DNA of 64,000 nucleotides from an uncultured Oscillospiraceae bacterium (GTDB lineage: Bacteria > Bacillota > Clostridia > Oscillospirales > Oscillospiraceae). The stretch lies in the NCBI GenBank assembly GCA_944385365.1, contig CALWWW010000001.1, forward strand, positions 124,001 to 188,000, read 5' to 3'. Shown here one piece after another: positions 33,950 to 42,635 of the stretch (within the stretch, counting starts at the first letter, position 1; the number at the start of each line of letters is the position of its first letter). The notes below the pieces were generated by a model. The model was not told the origin of the DNA, ran no database searches, and saw only the letters and a list, made by a program, of their open reading frames with translations. The position numbers and the translations under genes are program-made.

Positions 33950-33979
33950 TTGCGTTTTCCATGCCGTTTCGTGTATAAT
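33950..33979 (+). promoter_or_regulatory. Promoter of the maf-mreC-mreD-PBP2 operon
   Basis: TTGCGT (33950-33955), 18 bp, TATAAT (33974-33979). The start of maf lies about 48 bp after the -10. Confidence 0.65.
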
Positions 33980-34027
33980 TCTATAGTTAAAGGTCTATGT
34001 AATACTGATAAGGAGAACCTTGCTGAT

Positions 34028-34615
34028 ATGGAATTGATTCTCGCCTCCCAGTCGCCCCGGCGGCGGGAGCTGTTGGCCCGCATGGGCCTTTCCTTCACGG
34101 TGGCGGCCGCCGACATCGACGAGACCATGGACGCCGCAAAGAAGCCTTTCGATGAGGTGGCCCGTCTGTCGGCCCAGAAGGCCGCGGCCATTGCCGAAAC
34201 CGCCGGAGACGACGCGGTGATTGTGGCCGCCGACACGGTGGTGGTCCTGGAGGACCGGGTGTTGGGCAAGCCCCGCACCGCCGAAGAAGCCGCAGCCATG
34301 CTCACATCGCTGTCTGGCCGGGACCATCAGGTGATGACCGGCGTCACCGTCCGCCGGGGCAGCCGCACCATCACCGACACCGTGGTGACCCACGTCTGGT
34401 TCCGCCCCCTGTCCCAACGGGAAATCGACGCCTATGTGGCCACCGGCGAACCCATGGACAAGGCCGGAGCTTACGGCATTCAGGGGCTGGCCGGTCTCTT
34501 TGTGGAGCGGCTGGACGGCGACTATTACAACGTCATGGGACTCCCCATCTGCCGCCTGTGCGCCATGCTCCGCCATCTGGGCGTGGAGATTCTCGGACAG
34601 GCCGACGTAACTTGA
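34028..34615 (+). CDS. maf: Maf family nucleoside-triphosphate pyrophosphatase
   Basis: A 195-residue protein that hydrolyses non-canonical or pyrimidine nucleoside triphosphates (dTTP/UTP type in Maf). The opening 'LILASQSPRRRELLARMGL' is the family signature. 'AADTVVVLEDRVLGKP' carries the catalytic Asp, and 'AYGIQGLAGLFVERLDGDY' follows. It starts the mre operon, a common order in Firmicutes where maf precedes mreB/C/D. Here mreB is absent from this unit. AAGGAG is upstream. Confidence 0.95.
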   Translation: MELILASQSPRRRELLARMGLSFTVAAADIDETMDAAKKPFDEVARLSAQKAAAIAETAGDDAVIVAADTVVVLEDRVLGKPRTAEEAAAMLTSLSGRDHQVMTGVTVRRGSRTITDTVVTHVWFRPLSQREIDAYVATGEPMDKAGAYGIQGLAGLFVERLDGDYYNVMGLPICRLCAMLRHLGVEILGQADVT

Positions 34616-34634
34616 GTTCTGAGGTGCAAACGCA

Positions 34635-35459
34635 TTGAAAAAATTCTTTTCCGGCCGGGTCAAAATGATTCTGGCCGCGGCCATGAGCCTGGCCATCCTC
34701 TTCGCGGTGGTGGGCGTCATCAGCGACGGCGCAACCCTGGGCCAGCAGATCACGGGGCTGGTGCTGTCGCCCTTCCGGTCCGCCACGGCGGCGGTGGTGC
34801 GGCAGGTGGAGCAGTTCTACGACTACCTGTTCCGCTACGACGCCCTGGAGGCCGAGAACGAACTGCTCAAGCAGCGGGTGGCCGAACTGGAAGAGGACGC
34901 CCGGGACGTGGCCCAGTATGAACGGGAAAACGAATACCTGACCGCCCTGCTGGGACTCCAGGAGGACCACCCCGATTTCACCTTCCGTTCCGCCTACGTC
35001 ACCAGCTGGGAATCCTCCAACTGGAAAACGGCCTGCACCATTTCCCGCGGCACCGAATCCGGCATTACAGAGGGCATGTGCGCCGTCACGGCCTACGGGC
35101 AGGTGGTGGGCATGGTCACGGAGACTGGGCCCACCTGGGCCACGGTGACCACCATTCTGGACCCGTCCATGGAGATATCCGCCTCCATCGCCGCCTCCGG
35201 CTACACCGGCGTGGTCCAGGGCTCCTACGACAAGGACGGCACGCTGCGGATGAACTATCTGGCCTCCGGCGCGGTGCTCAAAAACAACGATCAGGTGGTC
35301 ACCACCGGTTCCACCTTCTACCCCAAGAATCTGCTGCTGGGCTATATCTCCGACGCCGGACACGACGAGACCGGCGTGGGCAAGTTCGCCAAGCTGACCC
35401 CTGCCGCCGACCTGGGCGATCTGGAACAGGTGTTCCTCATCGCCGATTACCAGTCGTGA
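34635..35459 (+). CDS. mreC: Rod shape-determining protein MreC
   Basis: A 274-residue membrane protein of the elongasome. A short cytoplasmic N-terminus is followed by one membrane helix ('MILAAAMSLAILFAVVGVI'), a coiled coil ('ALEAENELLKQRVAELEEDA') and two beta-barrel domains on the outside. 'VITSWESSNW'-like and 'GMVTETGPTWATVTTILDPS' sequences fit MreC. It links MreB and MreD to PBP2. The start is TTG at 34635, with GAGGTG just upstream. Confidence 0.94.
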   Translation: MKKFFSGRVKMILAAAMSLAILFAVVGVISDGATLGQQITGLVLSPFRSATAAVVRQVEQFYDYLFRYDALEAENELLKQRVAELEEDARDVAQYERENEYLTALLGLQEDHPDFTFRSAYVTSWESSNWKTACTISRGTESGITEGMCAVTAYGQVVGMVTETGPTWATVTTILDPSMEISASIAASGYTGVVQGSYDKDGTLRMNYLASGAVLKNNDQVVTTGSTFYPKNLLLGYISDAGHDETGVGKFAKLTPAADLGDLEQVFLIADYQS

Positions 35460-35468
35460 GGGATTGCC

Positions 35469-35981
35469 ATGACACAACGCCAACGCAATCTCCTCCGCTG
35501 GAGTCTCTACAGCGCCGGATTTCTTCTGGTGCTGCTGCTGTCCACCTCGGTGCTGGGCAACCGCACCTTCCTGGGCACCAAGCTGAGCCTGCTGCCCGTC
35601 TACGCCGCCTGTGTGGCCTGTCGGGAGGGCCATGAGCAGGGCGGACTGTTCGCCTTGATCACCGCCGCGTTCTGGGCCCTGTCGGGGGCCTCCGGCGGCG
35701 CGGTGTTCGTGTTTCTCCTGCCCCTGGGCTCCATGGTGGCCGGATATATCACCAGTGCCTATGTGACCCGCTCCCTGATGCCCGCCGTCGGCGGCAGTCT
35801 GCTGAATCTGGTCCTCTGTGAGGGGGCCGTCTACGTCCAGCGGCTGTTCCTGGGTTACCCCATGCCCGCCGATGCCTCCCGGCTGGTGCTGCTGCAAATT
35901 GGTTTCTCGCTGCTGACCACGCCCCTGTTCTGGTGGCTGACCGGCAAGATCGCAAAGGCAGGTGATCCCCTTGGAACGTAA
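35469..35981 (+). CDS. mreD: Rod shape-determining protein MreD
   Basis: A 170-residue integral membrane protein with about five predicted helices. Its place between mreC and PBP2 and its size are typical of MreD. Sequence conservation in MreD is low, so the call rests mainly on context and hydropathy ('LLSTSVLGNRTFLGTKLSLL', 'GAVFVFLLPLGSMVAGYI'). Its last codons overlap the likely start of the PBP2 gene. Confidence 0.85.
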   Translation: MTQRQRNLLRWSLYSAGFLLVLLLSTSVLGNRTFLGTKLSLLPVYAACVACREGHEQGGLFALITAAFWALSGASGGAVFVFLLPLGSMVAGYITSAYVTRSLMPAVGGSLLNLVLCEGAVYVQRLFLGYPMPADASRLVLLQIGFSLLTTPLFWWLTGKIAKAGDPLGT

Positions 35982-38046
35982 AGCACGATTTCGCGTCATT
36001 GTGACGATTGTGCTGATTCTGGCCTTGGTGGGCGCCTACGGCGCCCAGCTGTTCAAGCTCCAGTCCCAGGCCACCCAGGAGCCCGGCTCCTATACCTACC
36101 GCACGGTGGTCCAGGCGGCCCGCGGCCCCATTCTGGACCGCAACGGCAACGTCCTGGTGACCAACCGGGCCAGCTACAACATTCAGCTCAATCGGGTGAT
36201 CCTCCTCAACGCCGACGACCCCAACCAACGGCTTCTGGAGCTGGGTGAACTGTGCGAGAGTTTGGGCGCGGACTACGCGGACCATCTGCCCATCTCCAAA
36301 GCCACCCCCTATGCCTATACCCTGGACGATCTGGACTCCAGCTGGCAGAACAATTTCCGCAAATTTCTGTTGGCCTACAGTCTCGACCCGGACATGTCCC
36401 CCCAAACCCTGATGAAGGAGCTGCAAAAGATCTTCGGCATCCCTTCGGACTGGACCGATCACCAGAAGCGGCTGGTGACGGGCCTGCGATATGAGCTGGC
36501 CCTGCTGGCCGTGGAGGGCACCGGTCTGGAGAGTTACACCCTTTTGGCCGACGCTGACACCGATACCCTGTCGGCCATCATGGAGCTGGCTACGCCGGGC
36601 CTCAATGTGCAAACCTCCACAGTCCGCTCCTACAACACCGAATACGCCGCCCACATTCTGGGATATCTCGGCATCATGTGGCGCGAGGAATATGAAGAGA
36701 CCTACAAGGACCTGGGCTATCCCATGAACGCCACCGTGGGTAGAGCAGGCATTGAGCTGGCCTTTGAGCCGGAGCTCCACGGCACTGACGGCACCAAGGT
36801 CACCACAGTCAATGAGGACGGCGAGGTGTTGGACGAATACTGGGCTGTGGAACCGGAGGCCGGAGACTGTGTGATGCTGACCATTGACATCAACCTCCAG
36901 GCCGCCGCTGAGGAGGCGCTGGAAAAGATCATTCTGGACCTGCGGGAAAACGGTCTGTCCTCCTCTTCTTCCAGCGACAGTAAGGGTAAAGGCCAGGACG
37001 CCGAGGGCGGCGCGCTGGTAGCCATTGACGTCAATACCGGTGAAGTGCTGGCCTGCGCCAGCTACCCCACCTATTCTCTGGAAACCTTCTACGAGGATTA
37101 CGCCACCCTCAGTGAGGACCCCTACAAGCCCTACTATAACCGGGCCCTGCAGGCCCCCATGCCCCCCGGCTCCACCTTCAAAATGGTTACCTCCATCGCG
37201 GCCATTGACAGCGCTGGGATTGGACGGTACTATGAAATTGATGACTTGGGCAAATATACCTATTTTGAGACATACCAGCCCGAGTGTCTGATCTATACCA
37301 ACACCGGCACCACCCACGGCGTCATCAATATGATGGAAGCGCTGTCGGTGTCCTGTAACTACTACTTCTACGAGGTAGGCCGCCGCACGGGTATCACGGC
37401 CATTGACAATGTGGCCAAGCAGTTGGGACTGGGTGAACCCACCGGCGTGGAAATCGGCGAGGCCATCGGTTACCGGGCCAACCCGGAAACGAAGGCCGAA
37501 GTCCATAAGGACAACCCGGACCTGGCCGGTTGGTACGACGCCGATACCATTGCCGCCGCCATCGGCCAGTCGGAAAACCGCTTTACGCCCATGCAGCTGG
37601 CCGTCTACACCGCCGCTCTGGCCAATCAGGGCAAACGGTACGAGGCCACGTTCCTGAAACAGATCATCTCCTCCGACTACTCGGAGATTCTGGTGGAGAA
37701 TGAGCCTGTGGTGGCCAACAATTACACCTTCTCCGACGAGGCCATGGCCGCCGTGGAAGGTGGTATGCGTCTGGCCGTCACCAAAGGTACGGCTTCCACC
37801 TATCTGAAAAACTACGACGTGGCCGTCTGCGCCAAGACCGGTACCGCTGAGCACGGCTCCACCGGCTCTGCCCACGGCGCATTCGTCTGCTACGCCCCCA
37901 TGGACGACCCCCAGATTGCCATTGCCGTCTATGTGGAAAAAGGCGCCCAGGGCGGTAACCTGGCCCAGGCCGCCGTGGCCGTTATGGACGAGTATTTCAA
38001 GGACGCTCCCACCGATGATCTGCCCGGGGAAACTGTGGTGGGCTGA
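35971..38046 (+). CDS. Penicillin-binding protein 2 (elongasome transpeptidase)
   Basis: A 691-residue class B PBP that cross-links peptidoglycan during elongation. It has an N-terminal membrane anchor and a dimerisation domain with 'ARGPILDRNGNVLV'. The transpeptidase domain has the S-x-x-K motif 'PPGSTFKM', the S-x-N motif 'SVSCNYY' and the K-T-G motif 'AKTGTAEHG'. TTG at 35971 is preferred (AAAGGCAGG is 8 bp upstream) over GTG at 35962. Either way the gene overlaps mreD. A Ser-rich loop ('SSSSSSDSKGKGQD') interrupts the domain before the active site. Confidence 0.93.
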   Translation: MERKARFRVIVTIVLILALVGAYGAQLFKLQSQATQEPGSYTYRTVVQAARGPILDRNGNVLVTNRASYNIQLNRVILLNADDPNQRLLELGELCESLGADYADHLPISKATPYAYTLDDLDSSWQNNFRKFLLAYSLDPDMSPQTLMKELQKIFGIPSDWTDHQKRLVTGLRYELALLAVEGTGLESYTLLADADTDTLSAIMELATPGLNVQTSTVRSYNTEYAAHILGYLGIMWREEYEETYKDLGYPMNATVGRAGIELAFEPELHGTDGTKVTTVNEDGEVLDEYWAVEPEAGDCVMLTIDINLQAAAEEALEKIILDLRENGLSSSSSSDSKGKGQDAEGGALVAIDVNTGEVLACASYPTYSLETFYEDYATLSEDPYKPYYNRALQAPMPPGSTFKMVTSIAAIDSAGIGRYYEIDDLGKYTYFETYQPECLIYTNTGTTHGVINMMEALSVSCNYYFYEVGRRTGITAIDNVAKQLGLGEPTGVEIGEAIGYRANPETKAEVHKDNPDLAGWYDADTIAAAIGQSENRFTPMQLAVYTAALANQGKRYEATFLKQIISSDYSEILVENEPVVANNYTFSDEAMAAVEGGMRLAVTKGTASTYLKNYDVAVCAKTGTAEHGSTGSAHGAFVCYAPMDDPQIAIAVYVEKGAQGGNLAQAAVAVMDEYFKDAPTDDLPGETVVG

Positions 38047-38092
38047 GCGCGCCGTTTATAAATTGGAAAAAACAAAAAGGAGATATTTTGTC

Positions 38093-39475
38093 ATGACTTA
38101 CGATGTAGCCATCATCGGCGCCGGTACCGCCGGCGTCTACGCAGCCTATGAACTGCTGAAGCTGAAGCCCAATCTGAAAATCACCATTTTGGAAATGGGC
38201 CAGGACATCTACCACCGCAGCTGCCCCATTGTGGCCGGCAAGGTCAAGGACTGCATTTCCTGCAAGCCCTGCTCCATCATGTCCGGCTTCGGTGGTGCCG
38301 GTGCCTTCTCCGACGGCAAGTACAACTTCACCACGGAGTTCGGCGGCTGGCTGGGCGACTATCTGGACAGCCGGGACCTGCTGGACCTCATCGACTATGT
38401 GGACAGCGTCAACGTCCGGTTCGGCGCTACCAAGGAGATTTTCTCCACCGACACCCCCGCCGCTCGCGCCATTGAAAAGAAGGCGCTGGAGAACGACCTG
38501 CATCTGCTCCAGGCCCGCTGCAAGCACCTGGGCACCGAGCGCAACCTGAAAATCCTCACCAACATTTACGAGTTCCTGCGGGACCAGAACTGTGAGTTCC
38601 GCTTCAAGACCCACGTGGACAAGATCGAGGCCGTGGACGGCGGCTACAGCCTGACCCTGGCCGACGGTGAGACGCTGGACTGCCGCTTCTGCGTCAGCGC
38701 CCCCGGCCGCTGCGGCGCGGAGTGGTTTGCCGACCGCTGCCGGGAGCTGGGCCTGGACATGACCAACAATCAGGTGGACCTGGGCGTCCGCGTGGAGCTG
38801 CCCGCCAAGGTCTTTGAGCACATCACCGACGTGGTCTATGAGTCCAAGCTGCTCTACCGGACCAAGCAGTACGGCGACACGGTCCGCACCTTCTGCATGA
38901 ACCCCTACGGCCATGTGGTGGCGGAGAACGTGGACGGCCTGATTACCGTCAACGGCCACTCCTATGCCGACCCGGCCCTGCGGTCTGAAAATACTAACTT
39001 TGCCCTGCTGGTGTCCAACCGGTTCACCTCTCCGTTCAACCAGCCCTATACATACGGCAAGCACATTGCCTCCCTGTCCAACATGCTGGGCGGCGGTGTT
39101 CTGGTGCAGCGGTTCGGCGACCTCATCAAGGGCGTCCGCACCAATGAGCACCGTATGGGCCACTCCTTCACCCGTCCCACCCTCAACGCCACCCCCGGCG
39201 ATCTGAGCCTGGTGCTGCCCAAGCGTCACATGGACAATATCATTGAGATGATCTATGCCCTGGACAAGATCGCCCCCGGCACCGCCAACTATGACACGCT
39301 GCTCTACGGCGTGGAGGTCAAGTTCTACTCCGCCCGCATTCAGCTGACCGAGGAGCTGGAGACCCAGCTGCCGGGCCTGTTCGCCATTGGCGACGGCGCC
39401 GGTATCACCCGCGGTCTGGCCCAGGCCGGCGCGTCCGGCGTTCAGGCCGCCCGCGCCATCGCCAAGCGGCTGTAA
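38093..39475 (+). CDS. NAD(P)/FAD-dependent oxidoreductase (flavoprotein)
   Basis: A 460-residue flavoprotein. The N-terminal Rossmann FAD site is 'VAIIGAGTAGVYAAYELL', followed by a Glu for ribose binding ('ILEMG'). 'VKDCISCKPCSIMSGFGGAG' is a cysteine-containing stretch seen in the family. The C-terminus has 'GLFAIGDGAGITRGLAQAGASG', the second FAD contact. Related proteins are annotated as FAD-dependent dehydrogenases of unknown substrate. AAAAAGGAG precedes the ATG at 38093. It follows PBP2 by 46 bp and may ride on the same transcript. Confidence 0.85.
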   Translation: MTYDVAIIGAGTAGVYAAYELLKLKPNLKITILEMGQDIYHRSCPIVAGKVKDCISCKPCSIMSGFGGAGAFSDGKYNFTTEFGGWLGDYLDSRDLLDLIDYVDSVNVRFGATKEIFSTDTPAARAIEKKALENDLHLLQARCKHLGTERNLKILTNIYEFLRDQNCEFRFKTHVDKIEAVDGGYSLTLADGETLDCRFCVSAPGRCGAEWFADRCRELGLDMTNNQVDLGVRVELPAKVFEHITDVVYESKLLYRTKQYGDTVRTFCMNPYGHVVAENVDGLITVNGHSYADPALRSENTNFALLVSNRFTSPFNQPYTYGKHIASLSNMLGGGVLVQRFGDLIKGVRTNEHRMGHSFTRPTLNATPGDLSLVLPKRHMDNIIEMIYALDKIAPGTANYDTLLYGVEVKFYSARIQLTEELETQLPGLFAIGDGAGITRGLAQAGASGVQAARAIAKRL

Positions 39476-39492
39476 TTCCATAGGATTCCATT

Positions 39493-39527
39493 GGCGTACT
39501 GCAAAAGCCTTTGCAGTACGCCTTTTT
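39493..39527 (+). terminator. Intrinsic terminator after the flavoprotein gene
   Basis: GGCGTACTGCAAA pairs with TTTGCAGTACGCC across a 4-nt loop, with five T residues after it. Confidence 0.93.
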
Positions 39528-39556
39528 CCCGGTATGGCGGTAATGAGAAACAGATA

Positions 39557-39781
39557 AAAGTTTTACTCGATTTTTTTCAAAAAATCGCGGAGTCCAGAGG
39601 CAGGGCCTCTGGTCGCCCCGCGCACGGGGCGAAATTCCCGCTGGCCGCAGCCAGCGAAACACCCGCCCGCCGCAGCGGGCAAAATCCCCAATCGTCCAAA
39701 GCGCCATCCGCAGATGGCGCAACCTCCGGCCAATGGCCATGGTCCTCGCCGCCGCCCCTAAAGGGGTGGACGGTGAGGACC
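39557..39781 (-). repeat. Multi-hairpin intergenic repeat, family A, copy 3 (inverted)
   Basis: This is family A read on the - strand. The tail AAAGTTTTACTCG and the AT-rich stem come first (39557-39588). Then come CCAGAGGC...GCCTCTGG, a GCCCC/GGGGC hairpin, an extra CGCTGGCC/GGCCAGCG hairpin, the GCCCGC/GCGGGC hairpin and GCCATCTGCGGATGGC. The outer hairpin GGTCCTC...GAGGACC spans 39741-39781. One more hairpin module is present than in copies 1 and 2. It starts 30 bp after the flavoprotein terminator. Confidence 0.85.
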
Positions 39782-39836
39782 ATATGCCCCGTACCAGGCA
39801 GCGTCCACCCGCGCACCGTGGCAAGTGCGTACAGAA

Positions 39837-40018
39837 AGGCCGACGTCCACCACCCGCTTGGGGGTGGGGCCGACGGCCTTAGGGCTTACGCCCTGGGGAT
39901 TGCGCCCGTTGCGACGGGCGCTTGGGAACGATGGGGTATTTCGCCCGCTGCGGCGGGCGACCGGGGGCGCCGCCCCCTGGACCCCTGCGATTTTTTGAAA
40001 AAAATCGAGTAAAACTTT
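39837..40018 (+). repeat. Multi-hairpin intergenic repeat, family A, copy 4
   Basis: Forward orientation, 55 bp from copy 3, so the two copies form a head-to-head pair. The outer hairpin is AGGCCG...CGGCCT. The CCATC module is replaced by GCGCCCGTTGCGACGGGCGC. One hairpin is missing, and the fifth stem is GGGGGCGCCGCCCCC instead of CCAAAGG...CCTTTGG. The AT-rich stem and GAGTAAAACTTT tail are unchanged. Together copies 3 and 4 fill most of the 654-bp gap before dnaD. The remaining 110 bp before dnaD hold only a TATAAT-like element near 40077. Confidence 0.85.
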
Positions 40019-40129
40019 CCTCTTGGGCCTGTTGATACCAAAGGTTTCCCCGTTGCAACAACAGGGCCGGATATGCTATAATCTAGGATACGAAATTTTG
40101 CCCATTTTGTCGGAAAGGAGCCGAGCGCC

Positions 40130-41044
40130 ATGAACGAACCTGTCCTGTCCCTGCCCCTCTCGGAGGTGCGCCGCCTGTTAGGCGCAGGCTCCGGAGACGG
40201 TGCGCTGCTATACCTGTATCTCCGCAGCGGCGCGGACCCTGCCGCCGCCGCCGAGGCCCTCCGCTGGCCCGCTCACCGGGTGGACGGGGCCATGGCCTCC
40301 CTGCGGCAGCTGGGTCTGTTGGAGGACCCCCGCCAACGGCCCATCGTGCGGGATCAGCCGCCGGTATACACTGAGGCCGACGTCCTGCGGGCCACAGAAC
40401 GGGGCAACAGCTTCAGCCTCCTGGTGGGCGAAGCCCAGCGGCGTCTGGGCCGGGTGCTCTCCACAGAGGAATTGAAAATTCTGCTGTCCCTTCACGATTA
40501 CCTGGGTCTGCCCACGGAGGTCATCGGCATTCTGATTACATATTGCATTCAGCGCAGCCGGGCCAGAGGGCTTGTTCGCGCCCCGTCTCTGCGGACCATT
40601 GAAAAAGAAGCGTATTACTGGGCCGATCAGGGCATTGACACCCTGGAGGATGCGGCCTTTTATATGCAGACTCAGCTGCAAAAGCAGACGGTGGTCGCAC
40701 GGGTCCAGCAGCGTCTCCAGCTGGGAGACCGGCGGCTGACCCGAGCCGAGGAACAGTACATCCGCCAGTGGCTGGACTGGGGTTTCAGCGACGATGTCAT
40801 CGCCATGGCCTACGAAAAGACGTGTCTCAACACCGGGGCCATGAAATGGCCCTACTGCAACTCCATTTTGAAATCCTGGCACGAAAAGGGGCTGCACACG
40901 GTCCAGGAGGTGGAGGGCGGCGACCAGCGGAGCCAGCAGGCCGCCTACTCGAACAACAACCGCCGTCCCCCGGCGGGCAGCGCCGGACAGGGGCCTTTGG
41001 GCTCCCTGGAGCAGGACGCTTTGCGGCGGCTGCTGAATCAGTAA
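40130..41044 (+). CDS. dnaD: DnaD domain protein (primosome/replication initiation)
   Basis: A 304-residue protein with an N-terminal winged-helix part and two DnaD (DnaB_2) domains. The second carries the family motif in 'YEKTCLNTGAMKWPYCNSIL' followed by 'KSWHEKG'. In Firmicutes DnaD helps remodel DNA and load the helicase at origins and restart sites. The C-terminal 40 residues are low complexity. AAAGGAG precedes the ATG. The DnaI-like helicase loader follows 18 bp later, so the two form a primosome operon. Confidence 0.92.
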   Translation: MNEPVLSLPLSEVRRLLGAGSGDGALLYLYLRSGADPAAAAEALRWPAHRVDGAMASLRQLGLLEDPRQRPIVRDQPPVYTEADVLRATERGNSFSLLVGEAQRRLGRVLSTEELKILLSLHDYLGLPTEVIGILITYCIQRSRARGLVRAPSLRTIEKEAYYWADQGIDTLEDAAFYMQTQLQKQTVVARVQQRLQLGDRRLTRAEEQYIRQWLDWGFSDDVIAMAYEKTCLNTGAMKWPYCNSILKSWHEKGLHTVQEVEGGDQRSQQAAYSNNNRRPPAGSAGQGPLGSLEQDALRRLLNQ

Positions 41045-41062
41045 CACGGAGGTGGAACCATC

Positions 41063-42034
41063 ATGCCCTATTCCGATCAGGTACTGCGCCGGGCCAGGGC
41101 CCGTTTGGCGGCGGCCCGGGCCAACCGGGACCAGGAGAACGACCGGCGCATTGCTGCCATTTACGACGCCCATCCCCGGCTGCGGGAAATTGACCGGCAG
41201 CTCCGCGCCACGGTGGCCCAGGTTATGACGGCGGCGTTTCGGCGGGGCGAGGACCCCACGCAGACCGTGGAGCAGATGCGCAAGGCCAATCTGGAGCTCC
41301 AGCGGGAACGGGCGTGGATTCTGGAATCCGAGGGCATCGACGAGGCCGATCTGAAAGCCGAGCCCATCTGCGCCGTCTGCGGCGGCACCGGGTATGTAGG
41401 CGAGCGCATGTGTGAATGTCTCGCGGAACTGTGCCGTCAGGAGCAGAAAAAGGAGCTGTCCAGCCTGCTCAGCGGCAATGAGCGATTCGACGCTTTCCGT
41501 CTGGACCTGTACCCGGACACGCCGGACGCCAATTTGGGCGTCTCCCCCCGCACCGTGATGCAGCACGTCTATGAGCGCTGCCGCCGCTATGCAGCGGAAT
41601 TTTCAGTGCAGTCGCCCTCTCTGCTGTTGTCCGGCGGCACGGGCCTGGGCAAGACGTTTCTCTCTGCCGCCATCGCCCGCACTGTGGCCGACGGCGGCTA
41701 TGCCGTGGTTTATGAGACGGCGGGGCAGGTGTTCTCCGATTTTGAAGCGGAGAAATTCGGCGGCGGCGGCCATGGAACCGCCAAGTATCTCCACTGCGAC
41801 CTGCTGATTCTCGACGATCTGGGCACGGAGATGACCACCCAGTTCACCCTGTCGTCCCTCTATAGTCTGGTCAACGGGCGGCTGATGGCCGGACGGCCCA
41901 CCATCATCTCCACCAATCTGACCACCAACGAAATCCGCCAGCGGTACACGCCCCAGATCGCCTCCCGGCTCCTGGGGACCTATGAGCTGCTGCTCTTTGC
42001 CGGAAACGATATCCGGCTGCTGAAAAAAAACTGA
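41063..42034 (+). CDS. dnaI: DnaI/DnaC-like helicase loader ATPase
   Basis: A 323-residue AAA+ ATPase that loads the replicative helicase. The N-terminal domain contains a zinc-type 'CAVCGGTGYVGERMCEC' (about residues 111-127). Walker A is 'GGTGLGKTFL', Walker B 'LLILDDLGTE', sensor I 'ISTNLT', and the Arg finger region is 'RYTPQIASRLLG'. The layout matches DnaI of Firmicutes. It shares an operon with dnaD and ends inside the foot of a terminator. Confidence 0.92.
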   Translation: MPYSDQVLRRARARLAAARANRDQENDRRIAAIYDAHPRLREIDRQLRATVAQVMTAAFRRGEDPTQTVEQMRKANLELQRERAWILESEGIDEADLKAEPICAVCGGTGYVGERMCECLAELCRQEQKKELSSLLSGNERFDAFRLDLYPDTPDANLGVSPRTVMQHVYERCRRYAAEFSVQSPSLLLSGGTGLGKTFLSAAIARTVADGGYAVVYETAGQVFSDFEAEKFGGGGHGTAKYLHCDLLILDDLGTEMTTQFTLSSLYSLVNGRLMAGRPTIISTNLTTNEIRQRYTPQIASRLLGTYELLLFAGNDIRLLKKN

Positions 42035-42062
42035 ATGGGAGCGCTTCGGCGCTCCCATTTTT
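42034..42062 (+). terminator. Intrinsic terminator after dnaI
   Basis: AATGGGAGCGC pairs with GCGCTCCCATT around a TTCG tetraloop, and T residues follow. Confidence 0.93.
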
Positions 42063-42094
42063 CGCTCTTGCCTGGAACCTGCATTTTTGTTTGG

Positions 42095-42152
42095 TTGACA
42101 CCGCCTGTCCCCTGTGTTATTCTCAATTCAGTATCACGATAGAACAGGCGGT
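42095..42152 (+). promoter_or_regulatory. Promoter and inverted repeat of the NTPase/importer/XdhC operon
   Basis: TTGACA (42095-42100), 17 bp, TATTCT (42118-42123). The perfect 10-bp inverted repeat CACCGCCTGT (42099-42108) and ACAGGCGGTG (42143-42152) brackets the -10 and the start of transcription. This suggests a repressor that blocks the promoter from two half-sites. Confidence 0.6.
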
Positions 42153-42158
42153 GAGCGA

Positions 42159-42635
42159 TTGGAACTCCTATTGACCGGCCCCGTGCAGGTGGGCAAAACC
42201 ACCGTATTGACGAAAGCCCTGGCGGCCCGTCCCCTGTCCCTGGGCGGTTTTACCACCCGATGGGCAGGGGATGAACTGCGGCTGCGGCTGCTCCATGACG
42301 GTAGGGAACAGACCGTGGCCCGCCGCACGGAGCAGGGCGCGGCGGCCATTCCCCACGCCTTTGATCAGGCCGCGGCGGAACTGCGTCCCGGCACGGTGAC
42401 GCTGCTGGATGAACTGGGCTTTCTGGAGGCCCGCTCCCCCGCCTTTACCGCCGCCGTTCTGGCCTTGATGGACCGCAGTCCCCTGGTGGTAGCTGTGGTG
42501 CGCCAGCGGGCCGACTGTCCCTTTTGGTCCCACTTCGCCGGACGCAATGCCCTGCTGCTGTCGGTGACAGAAGCCAGCCGCGACGGCCTGCCCGTCCATT
42601 TGATCCGGCTGCTGGACAAGGCGGTGGCGTCATGA
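42159..42635 (+). CDS. Small P-loop NTPase (THEP1-like)
   Basis: A 158-residue P-loop protein. Walker A 'LLTGPVQVGKTT' is at the very N-terminus, and 'VTLLDELGFLEARSPAF' resembles the Walker B region of the THEP1/nucleoside-triphosphatase family. 'PLVVAVVRQRAD' is the next strand. The start is TTG at 42159: a GTG at 42114 lies within the promoter. The stop overlaps the permease start (ATGA). It opens a metal-importer/XdhC operon, so its NTPase activity may serve metal or cofactor insertion (inference). Confidence 0.75.
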   Translation: MELLLTGPVQVGKTTVLTKALAARPLSLGGFTTRWAGDELRLRLLHDGREQTVARRTEQGAAAIPHAFDQAAAELRPGTVTLLDELGFLEARSPAFTAAVLALMDRSPLVVAVVRQRADCPFWSHFAGRNALLLSVTEASRDGLPVHLIRLLDKAVAS

